Shown here: in pieces, positions 21,519 through 29,798 of the stretch | Layout: every line of letters starts with the position of its first letter | How positions within the stretch are numbered: the first letter of the stretch is position 1 | Source: Pantoea conspicua | GTDB lineage: Bacteria; Pseudomonadota; Gammaproteobacteria; Enterobacterales; Enterobacteriaceae | Reading direction: 5' to 3' | NCBI RefSeq assembly: GCF_002095315.1 | Contig: NZ_MLFN01000128.1 | Coordinates: 1 to 64,000, forward strand | DNA: 64,000 nucleotides | Made by a program: the position numbers and the translations under genes | Notes under the pieces: model-generated | Told to the model about the DNA's origin: nothing | Seen by the model: only the letters and a program-made list of their open reading frames with translations | The model's database searches: none

Positions 21519-23144
21519 TTACTCGTAATCGCGCTCATCGTCCGGCTGCTCCAGCACGGTATAGGCGACGCTGCAAAACAGCGAATTCAGGCGTTTCATA
21601 TCGCCGAGTAAGCCCAGATGCAAAGAACTGGTCTCAATGCTTTGCACGTTCTGCTGATGCAGACGGTCAACGTGGGCATGCGAATAGCGACGAATCATCA
21701 GGCGGAAGCGATGTTTGGCGCGGCGCAGGCGTTTGGCACTGGTGACGTCATGCGAAAGAAACACCGACAGGCTCATTCTCAGGTTAGCGATCAGCAACTC
21801 CTGTAACGTCTCCAGCTCTTTTAATCCCTCAGGGGAAAAAGCGCGACCCGCTGCCAGCGATTTGTCGGCCACATCGCCGCTCATCCGCTCAATGATGTCA
21901 CCCGCCTGCTCCAGGTTGAGTGACATCTCAATGATTTCGCTCCAGCGGCGTGAATCTTCCGCTGGCAGATCCTCTTTCGGCATGCGCGCCAGGTAGAGTT
22001 TAATGGCGGTGTAGAGCACATCGACATCATCATCCAGCCGCCGCACCGTGCGCTCTTCGCGCGGCTCACCGTGCACCACTTTATTAAAGGCTTCCAGCAT
22101 CTGTTCCAGCACATCACCCATGCGCAACGCCTCCCGGGCGGCGTTGACCAGCGCCAGCGCCGGGGTATCGAGTGCGCTGCGGTCGAGATGTTTCGGCTTC
22201 AGGTGCAGATCGTTTTCAACGTCGTCAGAAATGAGCCGGCGGCACAGGCGCGCCATCAGGTCGGCAAACGGCACCATCGCCACACAGCGGATCAGGTTGT
22301 AAAACACGTGGAAGAAGATCACCAGCTCTTCGTCGTTGACCGGCAGCTTATCCAGCCAGTCCGCCACCAGATTAACGAACGGCAGGATCAGCGCGCAGCC
22401 AATCAGCTTAAACAGCAAACTGCCAAGGGCCACACGCTTGCCCGCCGCGTTAGAGCCGCTGGCGTTAATCATCGCCAGTAAGCCACTACCGAGATTGGCC
22501 CCTATCACCAGACAGAGCGCCACTTTAAACGAAATCACGCCGGTGGCGGTGAGCGTGGCGGTAATCAGCACGGCCGCCAGGCTGGAGTAGCTGATAATGG
22601 CAAAGACTGCGCCGATCAGCGCGTCCAGCATAATATCGCCGGTCAGACTGGAGAACAGCACCTGTACGCCGGAGGCCTGGGTAATCGGCCGGGCGGCTTC
22701 GACAATCAGCTGCAGCGCCAGCAGGATCAACCCCAGGCCGATACTGGCCCGGCCAAGCTGACCGGCCCGCGTCTGCTTGCGGCTGAGAAAAAAGACCACG
22801 CCAAAGAAGATGAACAGCGGTGATAGCCAGGAGAGATCAAAGGTCAGAATACGCGCCATGATGGCGGTGCCGACATCCGCGCCGAGTATCACCACCAGCG
22901 CGGGCGTCAGACTGACGAGATTCTGCGCCACAAAGGAGGTCACCAGCAGCGTGGTGGCATTACTGCTCTGTACCAGCGTGGTGACGCCGATGCCAGCCAG
23001 AAACGCCATCGGTTTTTTCTCTACGCTGCGGCTCAGTACCCGACGCAGATCGGCACCGTAGACCCGCATAATGCCGGTACGCACAATATGAGTTCCCCAC
23101 ACCAGCAGGGCTACCGCAGAGAGTAAATTAAGCAGGGTTAACAC
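21519..23144 (-). CDS. yjbB: Na+/phosphate cotransporter family protein YjbB
   Basis: An inner-membrane protein with two Na/Pi-cotransporter repeats (GVTTLVQSSNATTLLVTSF and GAVFAIISYSSLAAVLITATL, each with the QSS/SS-type motif) and a cytosolic C-terminal PhoU-like helical domain (about residue 340 on, HRFRLMIRRYSHAHVDRLHQQNVQSIETSSLHL). E. coli YjbB exports phosphate when phosphate is high. The GTG at 23144 gives VLTLLNLLSAVALLVWGTH, which aligns with the E. coli start, with GAGGAG 9 nt upstream; an ATG at 23165 would add 7 residues. Confidence 0.93.
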   Translation of the reverse strand: MLTLLNLLSAVALLVWGTHIVRTGIMRVYGADLRRVLSRSVEKKPMAFLAGIGVTTLVQSSNATTLLVTSFVAQNLVSLTPALVVILGADVGTAIMARILTFDLSWLSPLFIFFGVVFFLSRKQTRAGQLGRASIGLGLILLALQLIVEAARPITQASGVQVLFSSLTGDIMLDALIGAVFAIISYSSLAAVLITATLTATGVISFKVALCLVIGANLGSGLLAMINASGSNAAGKRVALGSLLFKLIGCALILPFVNLVADWLDKLPVNDEELVIFFHVFYNLIRCVAMVPFADLMARLCRRLISDDVENDLHLKPKHLDRSALDTPALALVNAAREALRMGDVLEQMLEAFNKVVHGEPREERTVRRLDDDVDVLYTAIKLYLARMPKEDLPAEDSRRWSEIIEMSLNLEQAGDIIERMSGDVADKSLAAGRAFSPEGLKELETLQELLIANLRMSLSVFLSHDVTSAKRLRRAKHRFRLMIRRYSHAHVDRLHQQNVQSIETSSLHLGLLGDMKRLNSLFCSVAYTVLEQPDDERDYE

Positions 23145-23254
23145 GTCGCGATGCTCCTCGACCATCAGGCTTTAAGCAGCACAGACTGCCAGCCTGACGG
23201 AGAGTGCAATCTGTGAAGGGGATTGCCGGGCTTTGCGTGATTTTTTCCTGTTTT

Positions 23255-24247
23255 TTAAGCCACCTGGCGCAAAGCCGACATCTCTAACTGTAGACCAATC
23301 TGCTGGCCAGCGGGGTGTAAATCGGCGGCAGATCGGTTCAGCACATCAACAGCAAGTTCCACGCCCTGCGCCCGGATACGATAGCGAATCACATTACCGA
23401 GCAGGCTGTGGCTGAGGATTTCGGCCGGAATGCCAAGCCCCGGCGCGATGAACTGCATCGACTCAGGACGAATAGCCACCTGGCTGTGGTACGGCTGGCC
23501 GGTTAACTGCGTCGCCTGTTCGGCGCTCAGCAGGTTGTAGTTGCCAATAAAACCCGCGGCAAACAGATCGACCGGCTGGGTATAGAGCGCTTCGGCATCG
23601 CCATTCTGCACAATTTTGCCGCGGTTCATCAGCACAATGCGGTCCGATAAGGTCAGCGCTTCCTCCTGATCGTGGGTGACGAACAGGGTGGTGAGCTTCA
23701 GCTCGCGCTGGATACGCCGGATCTGATCGCGCAGATGACGGCGGATGCGCGCATCCAGCGCTGATAGCGGCTCATCCAGCAGCAGCAGGCGCGGACGGGT
23801 CACCAGCGATCGTGCCAGCGCCACACGCTGACACTGTCCCCCCGACAGCTGATGCGGATAGCGGCGCGCATAATCGGTCAGTTCGACCAGTTCCAGTACC
23901 TCCTGCACCCGCTGGCGGATTTGCGCTTCCGGTAACTTCTGCATCTTCAGGCCAAATGCGACGTTTTTCTCCACCGTCATATTGGGAAACAGCGCATAGC
24001 TTTGAAATACCATGCCGATGGCGCGCTTCTGCGGGGCCAGCGGCACGATATCTTTGCCCGCGATAACAATCTCGCCGCTGTCGACCCCGGTTAAACCGGC
24101 CAGACAGCGCAGCAGCGTCGATTTGCCGCAGCCGCTGGGGCCAAGCAGGGTCACAAATTCCCCTTCGTCGGCACTGAAATCGATCTGTTCGAATATCGTC
24201 GTCGGTCCATAGCGCTTATTCAGCTGTCTGACCTCAAGGTAGCTCAT
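23255..24247 (-). CDS. ABC transporter ATP-binding protein
   Basis: A 330-residue ATPase of an importer. Walker A is GPSGCGKST (about 36-44), the ABC signature is LSGGQCQRVALARSL (about 136-150), Walker B is RLLLLDEPLSALDA and the switch His is in LFVTHDQEEALTLSD. The C-terminal part has a TOBE-type regulatory region (VAIRPESMQF). This layout is typical of the polyamine, Fe3+ and phosphonate (PotA/FbpC/PhnT) group. It is the last gene of a five-gene minus-strand operon and starts 2 nt after the preceding permease stop. The substrate is unknown. Confidence 0.93.
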   Translation of the reverse strand: MSYLEVRQLNKRYGPTTIFEQIDFSADEGEFVTLLGPSGCGKSTLLRCLAGLTGVDSGEIVIAGKDIVPLAPQKRAIGMVFQSYALFPNMTVEKNVAFGLKMQKLPEAQIRQRVQEVLELVELTDYARRYPHQLSGGQCQRVALARSLVTRPRLLLLDEPLSALDARIRRHLRDQIRRIQRELKLTTLFVTHDQEEALTLSDRIVLMNRGKIVQNGDAEALYTQPVDLFAAGFIGNYNLLSAEQATQLTGQPYHSQVAIRPESMQFIAPGLGIPAEILSHSLLGNVIRYRIRAQGVELAVDVLNRSAADLHPAGQQIGLQLEMSALRQVA

Positions 24248-24249
24248 TC

Positions 24250-25035
24250 TCAGCCTCGTTCCGGATTCAGGGCATTGGCCAGCCAGGTGACCAGCAGCAC
24301 CACAAAGAAGTAGGAGATCACCAGCGCGCTGGTGAAGTGACCACTGCCATTACGCATATTAAAAAGGTAAACCTGCAGGGTTTCGTAGCGGTTACCGACC
24401 AGCAGATTGGCAAAGACAAATTCACCGATCAGAAAGGAGAAAGAGAGCAGGACCGCAATCAGCATCCCTTTACGCAGATTCGGCAGCACCACCCACAGCG
24501 CCGCCTGCCAGGTACTGGCTCCCAGCAACTGGGCGGCATCGATCAGCTCTTTCAGGTTGATCGCCTGCATATTGTTGGCCAGCGCACGGTAAATAAACGG
24601 CAGGGCGATAGTGAAATAACAGCCGATCAGGATCCACGGCGTGCCGGTCAGCATCAGCGGAGACGAAGAGTAAAGTTGCAGCAATCCCACCGAGGAGACC
24701 ACCGGCGGAACAGCGAACGGCATCAGGATCAGGATGTTCATCACTACATCCAGCCGGGGATAGTAGTAAGCGATTACAAACATCGCAGGCAGCACCAGTA
24801 TCAGCGAGAACAGCAGGGCACCAAAGCAGATCAGCAGGGAATGACCCAGGGCCGTCAGAAACCGGCCATCGCCCCACAGCTGGATAAACCATTTCAGCGT
24901 GTAGCCTTGCGGCAGAAGGGTATTACTCCAGTCAGACGACAGCGCATAGAGCAGCGTCGCCAGCAGTGGCAGGGCCAGCACGATAAACAGTAACCAGACC
25001 ATCACCCGATGATAGAGATGTTCGGCGCGGGACAT
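24250..25035 (-). CDS. ABC transporter permease (second subunit)
   Basis: An inner-membrane permease, about 261 residues, with six hydrophobic segments. It carries the EAA-type cytoplasmic loop LKELIDAAQLLGASTWQAALWVVLPNLRKGM that docks on the ATPase. The start at 25035 (MSRAEHLYHRVM) is preferred because AAAGGAG lies 5 nt upstream; the in-frame ATG at 25050 overlaps the upstream gene stop by 4 nt but lacks such a site. It forms a heterodimer with the product of the preceding gene by operon inference. It resembles PhnV/PotC-like permeases. Confidence 0.9.
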   Translation of the reverse strand: MSRAEHLYHRVMVWLLFIVLALPLLATLLYALSSDWSNTLLPQGYTLKWFIQLWGDGRFLTALGHSLLICFGALLFSLILVLPAMFVIAYYYPRLDVVMNILILMPFAVPPVVSSVGLLQLYSSSPLMLTGTPWILIGCYFTIALPFIYRALANNMQAINLKELIDAAQLLGASTWQAALWVVLPNLRKGMLIAVLLSFSFLIGEFVFANLLVGNRYETLQVYLFNMRNGSGHFTSALVISYFFVVLLVTWLANALNPERG

Positions 25036-25046
25036 GACGGCTCCTT

Positions 25047-25892
25047 TCATGGCTGTTTCGCATTGAGGTAGCTACGGCGCACCAGATACTGCTGTACCAG
25101 CGTGATCAGCGCCATAATGGCTACCAGCAACATCGCCAGTGCGCTGCCGGTGTTGGGATCGAGCGAGATATCCCCTGACACCAGCGCAGCGATACGCACC
25201 GGCACCACGTTAAAGTTACCGGTGGTGAGAGCATAAATGGTGGCGTAGGCCCCCAGCGCATTCGCCAGCAGAATGACAAAGGTTCCCAGCAGCGCCGGAA
25301 ACAGAATCGGCAGGCCGATGTGCCACCAGTAGCGCCAGCGGCTGGCGCCCAGCAGGGCGGCGGACTCCTGCCACTCGCGTTTCAGCCCGTCAAACGCCGG
25401 ATAGAGCAGCAGCACGCCCAGCGGGATCTGGAACCAGGTGTAAACCAGCACCATGCCGTTGCGCGAAAACAGCCTGAACGCGTCAATGACGCCATAGTGG
25501 CGCAGCAGCAGGGTCAGAAAACCGTTCAGCCCCAGCAGGATCACAAAGGCGAACGCCAGCGGCACGCCGGCAAAGTTGCTGGTCATGTTGGTGAACGAGA
25601 TCAGGAAACGCTGCAGGCGACCGCCGCCGAGCTGATGCAGCGAATAGCCGGTCAGCAGCGCAATCAGCAAGCCATAGACGCTTGACCAGAAAGAGATATC
25701 CAGCGAAAAGCGAAATGCCTGCAGATAGAAGGGTGAAGTCAGAATATCGTAGTAGTTATCCCAGCCCCAGCGGGTGTTCATTTCGCTCCAGAAGCTGTTG
25801 ATGGCAATCCACAACAGCGGTGCCAGCTGAAAGGCGACCCAGAACAGGATAAAAGGCAGCAGCAGTAACAGGGCTAGTCCTCTTCCCTTCAT
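25047..25892 (-). CDS. ABC transporter permease (first subunit)
   Basis: An inner-membrane permease of 281 residues. An N-terminal anchor (LALLLLLPFILFWVAFQLAPLLW) and about six membrane spans surround the ATPase-docking loop FDGLKREWQESAALLGASRWRYWWHIGLPILFPAL. The class is PotB/PhnU-like. Its start overlaps the stop of the upstream hydrolase gene by 4 nt, indicating tight translational coupling between the enzyme and the transporter. Confidence 0.9.
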   Translation of the reverse strand: MKGRGLALLLLLPFILFWVAFQLAPLLWIAINSFWSEMNTRWGWDNYYDILTSPFYLQAFRFSLDISFWSSVYGLLIALLTGYSLHQLGGGRLQRFLISFTNMTSNFAGVPLAFAFVILLGLNGFLTLLLRHYGVIDAFRLFSRNGMVLVYTWFQIPLGVLLLYPAFDGLKREWQESAALLGASRWRYWWHIGLPILFPALLGTFVILLANALGAYATIYALTTGNFNVVPVRIAALVSGDISLDPNTGSALAMLLVAIMALITLVQQYLVRRSYLNAKQP

Positions 25893-26701
25893 AGTCGCCG
25901 CTCCGCCAGCAGCCCGCGACAGAGCGGTTTATCGTGCGCGACGCCGAGCAGTTCGCACAGGGTGCCACACAGGTCAGTCTGCTGCGGCAGCAGATCAGGT
26001 TGCTGCGAGAACGCCGCACCAAACACAAACAGCGGCACCTGGGTCTCTTCCGGCAGGATACCGCCGTGGGAGCGATCGTCGTTCATGCCATGATCGGCGG
26101 TCACAATCACCTGATAGCCTGCAGCCAGCCAGTCTGGCATCCAGAGCGAAAGCAGGCCGTCGGCGATGCGCGCCCGGTTGCGGTATTGCGCGGAGGAGAG
26201 GCCGGATTGATGGCCGGCATCATCGATGTTCATCGGATGAATCAGCAGAAAGTCCGGGTCATGGCGCAGCCGCAGGCTTTCGGCATCTTCAAAAAGATGG
26301 GAGTCGGGATAGCTGTCGTCAGAGTAGAAATGCCCATACTGAATCGGCAGTTCCGGCGCGTCGGTATGACGATCGCGCGCCGGAACAAAGGGCGTCCGGT
26401 TATAGAGTTCACTCACCCAGTGGTAAGCCGCCGCCGCGGTCGTCAGCCCGGCAGCACGCGCATAGTGAAATACGCTGCGCTCGCGGCTTAATCGGTTGAC
26501 GCCGTTATGAATAATGCCGCTTCTGACCGGCGGAACCCCGGTCAGAATGCACTCATATAGCGGGCGCGACAGCGAAGGAAGTTCACAGGTCAGACGATAA
26601 TAGTGACCGTTGCCCTGGGCACACTCGGCGTGCAGATAACCCATGGCATATTGCGCCACCTGATTGCTCAACCCGTCCAGCACCACCAGGATAGTCTTCA
26701 T
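25889..26701 (-). CDS. Alkaline-phosphatase-superfamily hydrolase inside an ABC operon
   Basis: The start at 26701 (MKTILVVLDGLSNQ) follows AAGGAG and gives 270 residues without a signal peptide, so a cytoplasmic enzyme. Nucleotide-pyrophosphatase/phosphodiesterase fold landmarks are present: metal ligand Asp9 in VVLDG, candidate nucleophile Ser45 in PSLSRP, Asp160 and His164 in DDAGHQSG, Asp203-His204 in TADHGM, and His212 in SHGG. Relatives hydrolyse phosphate mono- and diesters, nucleotide pyrophosphates or phosphonoacetate. It lies between the binding-protein gene and the permeases, so it probably acts on the imported compound. The exact substrate cannot be read from sequence. Confidence 0.85.
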   Translation of the reverse strand: MKTILVVLDGLSNQVAQYAMGYLHAECAQGNGHYYRLTCELPSLSRPLYECILTGVPPVRSGIIHNGVNRLSRERSVFHYARAAGLTTAAAAYHWVSELYNRTPFVPARDRHTDAPELPIQYGHFYSDDSYPDSHLFEDAESLRLRHDPDFLLIHPMNIDDAGHQSGLSSAQYRNRARIADGLLSLWMPDWLAAGYQVIVTADHGMNDDRSHGGILPEETQVPLFVFGAAFSQQPDLLPQQTDLCGTLCELLGVAHDKPLCRGLLAERRL

Positions 26702-26721
26702 TGCGTTCTCCTTGCCGCGCT

Positions 26722-27783
26722 TTACTGCTGCATATTGATAACGACGTTTTCCTGCCACAGACGCGGCAGCATTTTCGAGGATTTATCCCAGGCGGCCTGA
26801 TCCTGAATTGGACGGGCATTTTTGTATTCAGACTGCGGCAGCAGACGGGCCTGAACGTCGGCTGGCAGCGTCAGATGTTCAGCACGAATCGGACGGGCGT
26901 AACCCTTCGCCAGATTGATCTGACCCTGGTCTGAGAAAATATATTCGCGCGCCAGTTTGGCGGCGTTAGGGTGTTTCGCATATTTGTTGATGATGGTGGT
27001 GTAGCCGGAGGTGACAGAGCCGTCTGACGGGATCACCACTTCGTAGCGATTTTTGTCGATCTGGTCGCGATAGTTGAGGCCGTTAAAGTCCCACACTACC
27101 GCCATCTGAACTTCACCTTTTTCGATGTTGGCAATCACCGGATCGGTGACGCCGAGACGACCCTGTTTAGCCAGGTCGGCAAAGAAGGCCAGCGCCGGTT
27201 TCAGGTTCTTCTCATCGCCGCCTAACGCGTAGTTTGCTGCCAGTACGCCATTCGCCGCCTGAGCAGCCACGCCCACGTCACCGATAGTAACCACATACTT
27301 ACCTTTTTTCAGATCGGCCCAGCTGTGCGGGATATCTTTCACCTGCTGCTTGTCGATCAGGAAGGCGATGGTGCCGGTATAGGCCAGCGCCCAGTTCCCC
27401 TCTTTATCTTTGGCCCAGTCGGGGATCTGATCCCAGTGCGTGGGTTTATAAGGCTGAGCGACGCCTTTCGCCACCGCTACCGGACCGAATGCCGCGCCGA
27501 CATCGCCGATATCGGCGCTGGCGTTCTCTTTCTCAGCATCAAATTTCGCCAGCTCCTGGGCCGATGACATATCGGTGTCGCTGTGTTTAAGGCCATATTT
27601 GCTGCTGATATCGTTCCAGGTATCTTTCCAGTTGGCCCAGCTGTCCGGCATGCCGACGCTGTTAATCTGACCTTCACTGCGTGCGGCTTTTTCCAGCGCG
27701 GCAAGGTCGTTATCGGCGGCCTGCGCAACGGGCAGGGCGAGCACTACAGCACTGGCTACTACAGAGGCGATAAACGCTTTCAT
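26722..27783 (-). CDS. Periplasmic solute-binding protein of ABC importer
   Basis: 353 residues with a clear signal peptide (KAFIASVVASAVVLALPVAQA, cleavage near residue 22) and a type-2 periplasmic binding fold of the SBP_bac_6/8 kind (GVGMPDSWANW-like start, WALAYTGTIAFLIDKQ, VVWDFNGLNYRDQ, GYARPIRAEH). It is the first gene of the five-gene operon and is followed 20 nt later by the hydrolase gene. A perfect palindrome lies 35 nt upstream of its start. Related binding proteins take polyamines, Fe3+ or phosphonates; the ligand here is not determined. Confidence 0.9.
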   Translation of the reverse strand: MKAFIASVVASAVVLALPVAQAADNDLAALEKAARSEGQINSVGMPDSWANWKDTWNDISSKYGLKHSDTDMSSAQELAKFDAEKENASADIGDVGAAFGPVAVAKGVAQPYKPTHWDQIPDWAKDKEGNWALAYTGTIAFLIDKQQVKDIPHSWADLKKGKYVVTIGDVGVAAQAANGVLAANYALGGDEKNLKPALAFFADLAKQGRLGVTDPVIANIEKGEVQMAVVWDFNGLNYRDQIDKNRYEVVIPSDGSVTSGYTTIINKYAKHPNAAKLAREYIFSDQGQINLAKGYARPIRAEHLTLPADVQARLLPQSEYKNARPIQDQAAWDKSSKMLPRLWQENVVINMQQ

Positions 27784-27817
27784 CTCAGTTGCTCCGGGTG
27801 TAAGTTGATGGGCCTGA

Positions 27818-27831
27818 CTGGACTAGTCCAG
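27818..27831. promoter_or_regulatory. Candidate operator of the GntR/UTRA regulator
   Basis: CTGGACTAGTCCAG is a perfect 14-bp palindrome between the binding-protein gene and the divergent regulator. Its core TGGACTAGTCCA has the T-G-G-x-C-T-A-G-x-C-C-A pattern typical of HutC-subfamily operators, such as DasR sites. Position, symmetry and pattern all agree with autoregulation of both divergent units. Binding has not been shown. Confidence 0.7.
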
Positions 27832-27998
27832 CAAGAACCGAGCCAATGTAGCCCCTGTATATGAACGATTTATGACAAAGCGATGCCGTGCGGGGATGAC
27901 GGAAGGCAGACGCTCACCCTCCGCCAGTTGCTGGCAAGGGCTGAGACGCGTATCTGAACGGTCACAGTGCGGAATCGCACCAAAATGAGGCTACTGTT

Positions 27999-28706
27999 GT
28001 GGAGTCGATAGCACTCAAAACGGCGGACGTGATCGCCAGCGCCTTACTCAGCCGCATTCAGGCGGGTGAGTTCAGCGGCCGGCGGCTGCCTGCGGAACGC
28101 GCCCTGAGCGAGGCGTTCAGTACCACCCGCATTACCCTGCGTGAAGCCTTAGGCAAGCTGGAGGCGCAGGGCGTGATCTATCGTGAGCTGCGTCGTGGCT
28201 GGTTTATTGCGCCGCCACGGCTGATCTACAATCCGCTGCATCACAGCCATTTTCATGCCATGGCGAGCGAGCAGGGGCGCCAGGCGACCACCGAGGTGAT
28301 TGCGGCTGAACAGGTCGGGGTGCAGGGCGCGATAGCGACAGCGCTGCTGCTGCCTCCCGGAACTCCGGTATACCGCATTCGCCGGTTGCGGCGCATTGAC
28401 GGTCGCGCGGTGTTGTATGTGGAGCACTACCTTAACCCGCGTTTTTTCCCCGGCCTGCTCGATGAAGATCTCACCCGTTCACTGACCGATCTTTATGACC
28501 AGCGTTACGGCATTCGCTACGGCGGCGCGCGCTTTACCATTCTGCCCGGTCCTTTGCCAGAGGTGGCTGCGCCAGCGCTGAATGTCGCTCCTGGCAGTCC
28601 GGGTTTGCTGATTACCCGGATTAACCGCGATCGGCAAAAGCAGGTTATAGATTGCGACTGCGAATACTGGCGCTACGATGCGCTGTGTGTTGATGTCGAA
28701 GCATAA
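27999..28706 (+). CDS. GntR-family (HutC/UTRA) transcriptional regulator
   Basis: 235 residues. It has an N-terminal GntR winged helix (ASALLSRIQAGEFSGRRLPAERALSEAFSTTRITLREALGKLEAQG, about 10-60) and a C-terminal UTRA effector domain (VYRIRRLRRIDGRAVLYVEHYLNPRFFPGL and following). The GTG start follows GAGG by about 9 nt. It is divergent from the ABC-hydrolase operon with a palindromic site between them, so it most likely senses the imported compound or its product. PhnF/PhnR-type phosphonate regulators belong to the same subfamily. Confidence 0.9.
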   Translation: MESIALKTADVIASALLSRIQAGEFSGRRLPAERALSEAFSTTRITLREALGKLEAQGVIYRELRRGWFIAPPRLIYNPLHHSHFHAMASEQGRQATTEVIAAEQVGVQGAIATALLLPPGTPVYRIRRLRRIDGRAVLYVEHYLNPRFFPGLLDEDLTRSLTDLYDQRYGIRYGGARFTILPGPLPEVAAPALNVAPGSPGLLITRINRDRQKQVIDCDCEYWRYDALCVDVEA

Positions 28707-28715
28707 GCGCCATAT

Positions 28716-28731
28716 TGTGATTCAGGTCACA
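28716..28731 (+). promoter_or_regulatory. CRP binding site upstream of psiE
   Basis: TGTGATTCAGGTCACA is a perfect TGTGA-N6-TCACA match to the CRP consensus, 47 nt before the psiE start. E. coli psiE is reported to be controlled by PhoB and cAMP-CRP. No PhoB box was clear by eye. Confidence 0.85.
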
Positions 28732-28777
28732 CTCACGCATGATAGCGACCGCTAATAACTCTCTTCTGAGGCGCTAC

Positions 28778-29188
28778 ATGAGTGACAAAAATCCGCTGGC
28801 CCGCCACCTTGCGACCGTGCTGCAATGGGTGCTGAATCTGGGCCTGCTTAGCCTGGCGATTATCCTGATCGTCTTTCTCGGCAAAGAAACCATTCACCTG
28901 GCGAACGTACTTTTCAGTACCGGTGAAGAGTCGTCTTCCTACCTGCTAATCGAGGGGATTGTAATCTATTTCCTCTATTTTGAATTTATTGCGTTGATTG
29001 TTAAGTATTTTCAGTCTGGCTACCACTTCCCGTTACGCTATTTTGTCTATATTGGTATCACCGCGATTATCCGTCTGATTATTGTCGATCATAAAAATCC
29101 CTTCGATACCCTCTGCTATTCCGCCGCAATCCTGATTCTGGTTGTGACGCTGTGGCTGGCAAACAGCAACCGCCTGAAACGCGAATAA
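28778..29188 (+). CDS. psiE: Phosphate-starvation-inducible membrane protein PsiE
   Basis: 136 residues, the E. coli length, when started at [24 protein letters not shown]; a frame from 28739 would add 13 unconserved residues. It has four hydrophobic segments and the highly conserved block [44 protein letters not shown] lies 6 nt before the ATG. The function is unknown beyond induction by phosphate starvation in E. coli. A hairpin, CTGCCGTC/GACGGCAG, without a T tract follows the stop. Confidence 0.96.
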   Translation: MSDKNPLARHLATVLQWVLNLGLLSLAIILIVFLGKETIHLANVLFSTGEESSSYLLIEGIVIYFLYFEFIALIVKYFQSGYHFPLRYFVYIGITAIIRLIIVDHKNPFDTLCYSAAILILVVTLWLANSNRLKRE

Positions 29189-29274
29189 ACACGCTGCCGT
29201 CTGCAACGACGGCAGGTGTTCATCGCGCGACTCTGCGTTAAACTGACGCCCTGAAAATTATTGGGAGTGGTGCT

Positions 29275-29787
29275 ATGTCGCAAGACGCGCTCAGCTTATT
29301 ACGTACCCTCAACTGGCTTTCACCGACGCAGGCCACACTTACGCCGTCATTGCTTGACTGGCTGATGGAAGAAGATTCCATGACCCGCCGTTTCGAGCAG
29401 CATTGCCAGCAGGTGACGGTAGAGCCGATACGTGAAGGTTTTATTGACGCCAGCGAGTTAGACGATGAACGGGCCCTGTTACCGGACGATAAACGCTTCT
29501 GGCTGCGCGAAGTGCTGCTGTTCGGCGACGGCGTGCCCTGGCTGGCTGGCCGCACCCTGGTGCCGGAAAGCACCCTGAATGGCCCGGAAGCGATGCTGCA
29601 GCAACTGGGTACGCGCCCGCTGGGCCGTTATCTGTTCTCCTCTTCAACCCTGACCCGTGATTTTATCGAACCGGGCAACGTTAATGCACTGTGGGGACGC
29701 CGCTCGCGTCTGCGGCTCTCCGGCAAACCGCTGCTGCTGACGGAACTGTTTTTACCGGCTTCGCCGCTTTACCGCGACCTGGCCTGA
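29275..29787 (+). CDS. ubiC: Chorismate pyruvate-lyase
   Basis: It converts chorismate to 4-hydroxybenzoate and pyruvate, the first step of ubiquinone synthesis. 170 residues, against 165 in E. coli. Conserved product-binding text includes [30 protein letters not shown] and [28 protein letters not shown]. It lies 11 nt upstream of ubiA, whose GTG start follows directly, so the two form the usual ubiCA operon. Confidence 0.97.
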   Translation: MSQDALSLLRTLNWLSPTQATLTPSLLDWLMEEDSMTRRFEQHCQQVTVEPIREGFIDASELDDERALLPDDKRFWLREVLLFGDGVPWLAGRTLVPESTLNGPEAMLQQLGTRPLGRYLFSSSTLTRDFIEPGNVNALWGRRSRLRLSGKPLLLTELFLPASPLYRDLA

Positions 29788-29798
29788 GGAATTCTGTG

